From Mycobacterium sp. E3251 (lineage in GTDB: Bacteria; Actinomycetota; Actinomycetes; Mycobacteriales; Mycobacteriaceae), in NCBI RefSeq assembly GCF_001666835.1, contig NZ_LZJF01000154.1, positions 1 through 49,214 of the forward strand: a DNA stretch of 49,214 bases. The letters run 5' to 3'. Below the pieces are notes generated by a model that saw nothing but the letters and a program-made list of their open reading frames with translations, was not told where the DNA came from and made no database searches. Shown piece after piece: positions 43,439 through 49,214 of the stretch (its first letter is position 1; the number at the start of each line of letters is the position of its first letter). A program made the position numbers and the translations under genes.

Positions 43439-44782
43439 ATGAGCTCTACCAAACATCGAGACGTGGCCAGGCTGGACCGGGTGCCGCTGCCGGTGGAAGC
43501 GGCCCGGGTCGCCGTCACCGGTTGGCAGGTCACCCGCACCGCCGCGCGCGTCATCACCAAGCTGCCCGGCAAAGGCCCGTGGCAGCAGAAGGTGATCAAG
43601 CAGCTCCCGCAGACCTTCGCCGACCTCGGCCCGACGTACGTGAAATTCGGTCAGATCATCGCGTCCAGCCCCGGGGCGTTCGGCGAATCGCTGTCCCGCG
43701 AGTTCCGCGGCCTGCTCGACCGGGTGCCGCCCGCCGACACCGAAGAGGTGCACAAGCTCTTCGTCGAGGAACTCGGGGGCGACCCCGCCGAGCTGTTCGC
43801 CAAGTGGGAGGAGACGCCGTTCGCGTCGGCGTCGATCGCCCAGGTGCACTACGCGACCCTGCACACCGGCGAAGACGTGGTCGTCAAGATCCAGCGCCCG
43901 GGCATCCGGCGCCGGGTGGCCGCCGACCTGCAGATCCTCAAACGCTTCGCCCAGGCCGTCGAACTGGCCAAGCTGGGCCGCCGGCTCTCGGCGCAGGACG
44001 TGGTCGCCGACTTCTCCGACAACCTGGCCGAGGAGCTGAACTTCCGGCTCGAGGCGCAGTCGATGGACGCGTGGGTCTCGCACCTGCACGGCTCGCCGCT
44101 GGGCAAGAACATCCGGGTGCCGCAGGTGCATTGGGACTTCACCTCCGAGCGGGTGCTGACGATGGAGCGCGTGCACGGCATCCGCATCGACGACGTCGCG
44201 GCCATCCGCAAGGCCGGGTTCGACGGGGTCGAACTGGTGAAGGCGCTGCTGTTCTCGCTTTTCGAGGGCGGCCTTCGGCACGGGTTGTTCCACGGCGACC
44301 TGCACGCCGGCAATCTCTACGTCGACGAACAGGGCCGCATCGTGTTCTTCGACTTCGGGATCATGGGCCGCATCGACCCGCGCACCCGCTGGCTGCTGCG
44401 CGAGCTGGTGTACGCGCTGCTGGTCAAGAAGGACCACGCCGCGGCGGGCAAGATCGTCGTGCTGATGGGCGCCGTCGGGACCATGAAGCCCGAGGCCCAG
44501 GCCGCCAAGGACCTGGAGAAATTCGCCACCCCGCTGACCATGCAGACGCTGGGCGACCTGTCCTACGCCGACATCGGGCGGCAGCTGTCGGCGCTGGCCG
44601 ACGCCTACGACGTCAAGCTGCCGCGCGAGCTGGTGCTGATCGGCAAGCAGTTCCTCTACGTCGAGCGGTACATGAAATTGCTCGCCCCCAAATGGCAGAT
44701 GATGTCCGACCCGCAGCTGACCGGCTACTTCGCCAACTTCATGGTCGAGGTCAGCCGCGAGCACCAGTCCGAAGAAGTCTGA
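43439..44782 (+). CDS. ABC1/ADCK/UbiB-family atypical kinase
   Basis: 447 aa, ATG at 43439. The family's KxGQ motif is in LGPTYVKFGQIIASSPGAFG, the Ala-rich nucleotide loop in FASASIAQVHYATL, the lysine in VVVKIQRPGIRRRVA, the catalytic segment in LFHGDLHAGNLYVDE and the metal Asp in VFFDFGIMGRIDP. UbiB/ADCK proteins are atypical ATPases that support isoprenoid-quinone or other lipid metabolism; mycobacteria use menaquinone, so the exact role is unknown. No C-terminal membrane helices are obvious. It overlaps the next hydrolase gene by one base (TGATG). It corresponds to Rv0647c. Confidence 0.9.
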   Translation: MSSTKHRDVARLDRVPLPVEAARVAVTGWQVTRTAARVITKLPGKGPWQQKVIKQLPQTFADLGPTYVKFGQIIASSPGAFGESLSREFRGLLDRVPPADTEEVHKLFVEELGGDPAELFAKWEETPFASASIAQVHYATLHTGEDVVVKIQRPGIRRRVAADLQILKRFAQAVELAKLGRRLSAQDVVADFSDNLAEELNFRLEAQSMDAWVSHLHGSPLGKNIRVPQVHWDFTSERVLTMERVHGIRIDDVAAIRKAGFDGVELVKALLFSLFEGGLRHGLFHGDLHAGNLYVDEQGRIVFFDFGIMGRIDPRTRWLLRELVYALLVKKDHAAAGKIVVLMGAVGTMKPEAQAAKDLEKFATPLTMQTLGDLSYADIGRQLSALADAYDVKLPRELVLIGKQFLYVERYMKLLAPKWQMMSDPQLTGYFANFMVEVSREHQSEEV

Positions 44783-45699
44783 TGCAGATCCGCACCGGGA
44801 ACGCCACTGTCTTTGATCCCAACGGCGACCTGAAGCTCTATTACGAGGACATGGGCGACATCGACGACCCGCCCGTGCTGCTGATCATGGGGCTGGGCGC
44901 CCAGCTGCTGCTGTGGCGAACCGACTTCTGCGAGCGGCTGGTCAGCCACGGGCTGCGCGTCATCCGGTACGACAACCGGGACGTCGGCCTGTCGAGCAAA
45001 ACCCGGCACCGCAGCTCGGGGCAGCCGCTGGTGGCGCGACTGGCGCGCTCCTGGCTGGGCCTGCCGAGCGAAGCGGCATACAAGCTCGAGGACATGGCCG
45101 ACGACGCCGCGGCCGTGCTGGATCATCTGGGCATCGAGCACGCACACATCGTGGGCGCGTCGATGGGCGGCATGATCGCCCAGATTTTCGCGGCGCGATT
45201 CCATGAGCGGACGAGAACCCTCGGGGTCATCTTCTCCAGCAATAACTCGGCCTTCCTGCCGCCGCCCGGTCCGCGCCAGTTGCTGGCGCTCATCAAGGGG
45301 CCGCCGCCGAGCTCGCCGCGCGAGGTGATCGTCGACAACGCCATCCGGGTCAGCAAGATCATCGGCAGCAGGCGCTTTTTGGCTTCCGAGGAGCAACTTC
45401 GGGCCGAGGCCATCGAAAGCTATGAACGCAGCTATTACCCGTGGGGCGTCGCAAGGCATTTCGACGCGGTGCTGGGCAGCGGCAGCCTGAGGCGCTACAA
45501 CCGCCGGACCGCCGCCCCGACCGTGGTGATTCACGGCCGGGCGGACAAGCTGATGCGGCCATTCGGCGGTCGCGCGGTGGCCAGGTCCATCGACGGCGCC
45601 CGATTGGTGTTATTCGACGGGATGGGCCATGATCTGCCACAGCAGTTGTGGGATCAGGTGATCGGCGTGCTGGCAGGCAACTTCGCCAGAGCGAACTGA
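44782..45699 (+). CDS. lipG: Alpha/beta hydrolase (LipG-like)
   Basis: 305 aa, ATG at 44782 coupled to the kinase stop. Alpha/beta hydrolase landmarks: VLLIMGLGAQLLLWRTDF (oxyanion strand), RVIRYDNRDVGLSSKT, nucleophile elbow IVGASMGGMIAQ (Ser in Gly-x-Ser-x-Gly), acid in VIHGRADKLMRPFGG and the terminal His in DGMGHDLPQQLW. The Rv0646c orthologue is named LipG and has been studied as an esterase with phospholipase and thioesterase activity. No signal peptide. It precedes the mycolate methyltransferase genes on the same strand, so a link to lipid metabolism is plausible but not shown. Confidence 0.88.
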   Translation: MQIRTGNATVFDPNGDLKLYYEDMGDIDDPPVLLIMGLGAQLLLWRTDFCERLVSHGLRVIRYDNRDVGLSSKTRHRSSGQPLVARLARSWLGLPSEAAYKLEDMADDAAAVLDHLGIEHAHIVGASMGGMIAQIFAARFHERTRTLGVIFSSNNSAFLPPPGPRQLLALIKGPPPSSPREVIVDNAIRVSKIIGSRRFLASEEQLRAEAIESYERSYYPWGVARHFDAVLGSGSLRRYNRRTAAPTVVIHGRADKLMRPFGGRAVARSIDGARLVLFDGMGHDLPQQLWDQVIGVLAGNFARAN

Positions 45700-46647
<948 letters not shown>

Positions 46648-46756
46648 CGCCCGTCGGCCGGCATCGGCCCTGAGAATGCGCCCGGTAAAAACTTCGGCGC
46701 ACGCGCGCGCAAATGCGCGGTTTTCGATCCCGCGCGAGTAGCGTGCCCCCGGAGAT

Positions 46757-46790
46757 GGCCGCCTCCTGGTGGCCGTCCTCTCGGGAGGAC
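46757..46790 (+). other. Two adjacent hairpins in the mmaA3 leader, one covering the ribosome site
   Basis: Hairpin 1: GGCCGCC (46757-46763), loop TCCT, GGTGGCC (46768-46774), one G-U pair. Hairpin 2 follows at once: GTCCTC (46775-46780), loop TCGG, GAGGAC (46785-46790). The second stem contains the mmaA3 ribosome site GGGAGG. CCTCC at 46762-46766 could pair with the same site as an alternative. This arrangement suggests control of translation. Confidence 0.55.
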
Positions 46791-46792
46791 AG

Positions 46793-47674
46793 ATGTCTGA
46801 CAACCCGGCCAGCGCTGTTCGTACGCGCTCCAATTTCGACGACGTACGGGCGCACTACGACCTGTCGAACGAATTCTTCGCGCTCTTCCAGGACCCCACC
46901 CGCACCTACAGCTGCGCGTACTTCCCCCGCGAGAACATGACCCTGCAGGAGGCGCAGCTCGCCAAGCTCGACCTCACGCTGGACAAGCTCGGGCTCGAGC
47001 CGGGGATGACCCTGCTCGACGTGGGCTGCGGTTGGGGTTCGATGTTGAAACGCGCCGTCGAGCGCTACGACGTCAACGTCGTCGGGCTGACCCTGTCCAG
47101 GAATCAGCACGCCTATTGCCAGCAGGTGCTCGACGGGATCGACAGCGGCCGGTCGCGGCGGGCGCTGCTGTGCGACTGGGCCGAGTTCAGCGAACCGGTG
47201 GATCGCATAGTCATCGTGGAGGCCTTGGATCACTTCGGTTTTCACCGCTACGACGACTTCTTCAAATTCGCCTACACCGCCCTGCCCCGCAACGGTGTGA
47301 TGCTGCTGCACTCGATCACGGGGTTACACGGAAGGCAGGCCATCGAGCGCGGCCTGCCCCTGACGATGGGAGTCGCGCGGTTCATCAAGTTCATCCTGAC
47401 CGAGATATTTCCGGGCGGCCGGCTGCCGATGATCGAGACCATCGGGGAGCACTCGACGAAGATCGGCTTCCGGGTGACGAACGTCCAGTCGCTGCGGACC
47501 GACTTCGCCAGGACCCTCGACCTGTGGGCCGGCGCCCTGCAGGCGCGCCGCGCCGAGGCCATCGAAATCCAGTCCGAAGAGGTGTATGAGCGCTACCTGA
47601 AGTATTTGACCGGCTGCGCCGGGGCTTTCCGCACGGGGTACATCGACTGCAACCAATTCACGCTGGAAAAGTAG
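46793..47674 (+). CDS. mmaA3: Methoxymycolic acid synthase MmaA3-like methyltransferase
   Basis: 293 aa from the ATG at 46793, after GGGAGGAC; the N-terminus [20 protein letters not shown] and the length fit MmaA3. Family motifs: [36 protein letters not shown] (S-adenosylmethionine site) and the Cys near the C-terminus in [18 protein letters not shown]. MmaA3 methylates the hydroxyl made by MmaA4, giving methoxymycolates. At residues 143-150 this protein reads EALDHFGF, while MmaA4 in the same window reads EAFEHFGH. The Glu146 position is part of the bicarbonate site in this enzyme family, so Asp146 may alter activity. Confidence 0.88.
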   Translation: MSDNPASAVRTRSNFDDVRAHYDLSNEFFALFQDPTRTYSCAYFPRENMTLQEAQLAKLDLTLDKLGLEPGMTLLDVGCGWGSMLKRAVERYDVNVVGLTLSRNQHAYCQQVLDGIDSGRSRRALLCDWAEFSEPVDRIVIVEALDHFGFHRYDDFFKFAYTALPRNGVMLLHSITGLHGRQAIERGLPLTMGVARFIKFILTEIFPGGRLPMIETIGEHSTKIGFRVTNVQSLRTDFARTLDLWAGALQARRAEAIEIQSEEVYERYLKYLTGCAGAFRTGYIDCNQFTLEK

Positions 47675-47757
47675 AGTTGGGTATCGTTGCACGTCACACC
47701 CCGAGGCAAAGCCGTGGGAAATCCGCAGTGAACTTCATCCAGGAGAACCAGACGAAA

Positions 47758-48654
47758 ATGGCTGATCAACCGGCTAGCCCGACGAAGATCCGGACGGCGC
47801 CCGAGGACATTCAGGCGCACTACGACGTCTCCGACGACTTCTTCGCCCTGTTCCAGGACCCCACCCGGACCTATAGCTGCGCCTACTTCGAGCGTGACGA
47901 CATGACGCTGGAAGAGGCCCAGTACGCCAAGATCGACCTGAACCTGGACCAGCTGGACCTCAAGCCGGGGATGACCCTGCTGGACATCGGCTGCGGCTGG
48001 GGCACCACCATGAAGCGCGCGGTCGAGCGGTTCGACGTCAACGTCATCGGCCTGACCCTGTCCAAGAACCAGCACGCCCGGTGTGAGGAGGTGCTGGCCT
48101 CCATCGACACCAACCGCTCGCGTGAGGTGCGGTTGCAGAACTGGGAGGACTTCAACGAGCCCGTCGACCGCATCGTGTCGATCGAGGCTTTCGAGCACTT
48201 CGGGCACGAGAACTACGACGACTTCTTCAAGCGGACTTTCGACATCATGCCCGAGGACGGCAGGATGACCGTGCAGAGCAGCGTCAGCTACCACCCGTAC
48301 GACCTGGCCGCCCGCGGCAAGAAGCTGACCTTCGAGACGGCCCGGTTCATCAAGTTCATCATCACCGAGATCTTCCCGGGTGGCCGGCTGCCGTCCACCC
48401 AGATGATGGTCGACCATGGCGAGAAGGCGGGTTTCATTGTGCCTGCACCGCTTTCACTGCGGCCGCACTACATCAAAACGCTGCACATCTGGGGCGACAC
48501 GCTGGAGTCCAACAAGCAGAAGGCCATCGAGGTCACGTCCGAAGAGGTCTACAACCGCTACATCAAGTACCTGCGCGGGTGCGAGCACTACTTCACCGAC
48601 GAGGCGCTCGACGTCAGCCTGGTGACGTACCTGAAGCCGGGGGCGGCTGCGTAG
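47758..48654 (+). CDS. mmaA4: Hydroxymycolate synthase MmaA4 (Hma)
   Basis: 298 aa from the ATG at 47758, with AGGAG upstream; a GTG at 47728 is a less likely start. The N-terminus [20 protein letters not shown], the [18 protein letters not shown] active-site segment and the C-terminal [20 protein letters not shown] match MmaA4. The S-adenosylmethionine loop is [20 protein letters not shown]. MmaA4 introduces the distal hydroxymethyl branch that is the precursor of keto- and methoxymycolates. It lies 83 bp after mmaA3 on the same strand. Its presence predicts oxygenated mycolic acids in this organism. Confidence 0.94.
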   Translation: MADQPASPTKIRTAPEDIQAHYDVSDDFFALFQDPTRTYSCAYFERDDMTLEEAQYAKIDLNLDQLDLKPGMTLLDIGCGWGTTMKRAVERFDVNVIGLTLSKNQHARCEEVLASIDTNRSREVRLQNWEDFNEPVDRIVSIEAFEHFGHENYDDFFKRTFDIMPEDGRMTVQSSVSYHPYDLAARGKKLTFETARFIKFIITEIFPGGRLPSTQMMVDHGEKAGFIVPAPLSLRPHYIKTLHIWGDTLESNKQKAIEVTSEEVYNRYIKYLRGCEHYFTDEALDVSLVTYLKPGAAA

Positions 48655-48748
48655 TCCGGCTCTGGCTGTGTCGGATTAGGGCTGCGTCGTTCGTCGGATA
48701 GGTAGAGAGTGGAGCAGGAGGCTTCGCTCACTACCGGAGGTGACGAAC

Positions 48749-49214
48749 ATGCAATATTTCGCCCTGCTGATCGCCAAGGAGCGAGACCGCACGCCTGAAG
48801 AGTGGGCGGCCGGCATGGCCGCCTGGGAGAGCTTCCACGCCAAAGCCGGCCCGGCGATCAAAGCCGGTGACGCGCTCGCGCCCGCTGCCAGCGCGGCGGT
48901 CATCACCGGCGGGCCGGACGCGCCGGTCACCACCGACGGCCCGTTCGCCGAGTCCGCCGAAGTGGCCTGCGGCTACTACGTGTTCGAAGCGGAGAACCTG
49001 GACGAGGCGCTGGCGCTGGCGCGCGACGTCCCGGTCGCCCAGTTCGGAGCGGTGGAAGTCTGGCCGGTGGTCCACGCGATCGAACCGTCCCGCAAGCTCA
49101 CGGGAAACGACTGGTTGGCGCTGCTGCTGGAACCCCCGGCATCGGCCCATACGCCGGGCACCCCGGAGTGGGAGGCCGTCGCGGCACGCCACGCCGAGCT
49201 CCATGCGGCCGCGG
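48749..49214 (+). CDS. YCII-related (DGPF-domain) protein, C-terminus outside the window
   Basis: The 155 residues visible start at the ATG at 48749 after CCGGAGGTGA; the frame is open at the right edge. It reads MQYFALLIAKERDRTPEEWA and continues with the DGPF signature TTDGPFAESAEVACGYYVFE, the core of the YCII-like dimeric ferredoxin-like fold. From about residue 120 a second copy appears to begin (DWLALLLEPPASAHTPGTPE), so the full protein probably has two such domains. The family is often next to ECF sigma factor genes, but none is in the window. Function unknown. Confidence 0.82.
   Translation, partial: MQYFALLIAKERDRTPEEWAAGMAAWESFHAKAGPAIKAGDALAPAASAAVITGGPDAPVTTDGPFAESAEVACGYYVFEAENLDEALALARDVPVAQFGAVEVWPVVHAIEPSRKLTGNDWLALLLEPPASAHTPGTPEWEAVAARHAELHAAA

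Noticed and set aside
46713..46940. Upstream open frame overlapping mmaA3, starting ATGGCC at 46755 after CGGAG
   Set aside because: It would encode an Arg/Thr/Ser-rich peptide that is a shifted reading of mmaA3. A regulatory upstream frame cannot be excluded, but hairpins explain the region better.

Overview
The window is high-GC actinobacterial chromosome, and its gene content and order identify it as a slow-growing, non-tuberculous Mycobacterium. The evidence is a mycofactocin cluster, a PE-family gene, paralogous mycolic acid methyltransferases, the Mce-transporter ATPase Mkl and the str and rpoBC operons. From memory the order is collinear, reversed, with the M. tuberculosis H37Rv segment from about Rv0697 down to Rv0642c. 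Clear differences are a PE gene beside tuf, a DUF732 gene where mmpS5-mmpL5-Rv0678 lie, no toxin-antitoxin block between rpoB and mkl, no ceramidase gene beside rpoC, and no mmaA2. I do not assign a species. No tRNA, rRNA, CRISPR array, insertion sequence or prophage was seen.

Layout. 1-7.3 kb: mycofactocin locus mftA-B-C-D-E-F-G on the minus strand (mftG runs off the left edge), with the divergent regulator mftR and an overlapping DUF2332 gene on the plus strand. 7.3-11.1 kb: ferredoxin-type reductase, a short-chain dehydrogenase of the mycofactocin-dependent type, a two-TM SHOCT protein and a PE protein. 11.2-15.8 kb: str operon (rpsL, rpsG, fusA, tuf) with a readable rpsL promoter and a leader of about 200 nt. 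15.8-18.4 kb: TetR regulator divergent from two secreted DUF3060 proteins, then a secreted DUF732 protein. 18.4-24.1 kb: fatty-acid catabolism genes fadE8-echA4-paaX-like-echA5, then lipoprotein esterase lpqP and endonuclease IV. 24.2-33.3 kb: rpoB-rpoC with promoter, leader dyad and a strong terminator, then mkl. 33.4-35.7 kb: carotenoid oxygenase divergent from a TetR regulator across a perfect operator-like palindrome. 35.7-42.8 kb: rplJ-rplL with an L10-type leader, preceded by a translationally coupled trio (GH38 alpha-mannosidase, SurA-like protein usually labelled FabD2, ROK sugar kinase). 42.8-49.2 kb: DinB-fold protein, UbiB-like kinase, LipG-type hydrolase, mmaA1, mmaA3, mmaA4 and a partial YCII protein.

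How it works together. The left third makes, and probably regenerates, the peptide-derived redox cofactor mycofactocin, with a likely client dehydrogenase and a flavin reductase nearby. The centre is core transcription and translation machinery. Around it lie envelope and lipid modules: acyl-CoA oxidation, secreted lipoproteins, Mce import ATPase, apocarotenoid cleavage and oxygenated mycolic acid synthesis. Three TetR-type regulators each face a divergent gene or operon across a recognisable dyad. Several genes have a TANNNT hexamer six or seven bases before the start codon, which suggests leaderless mRNAs.
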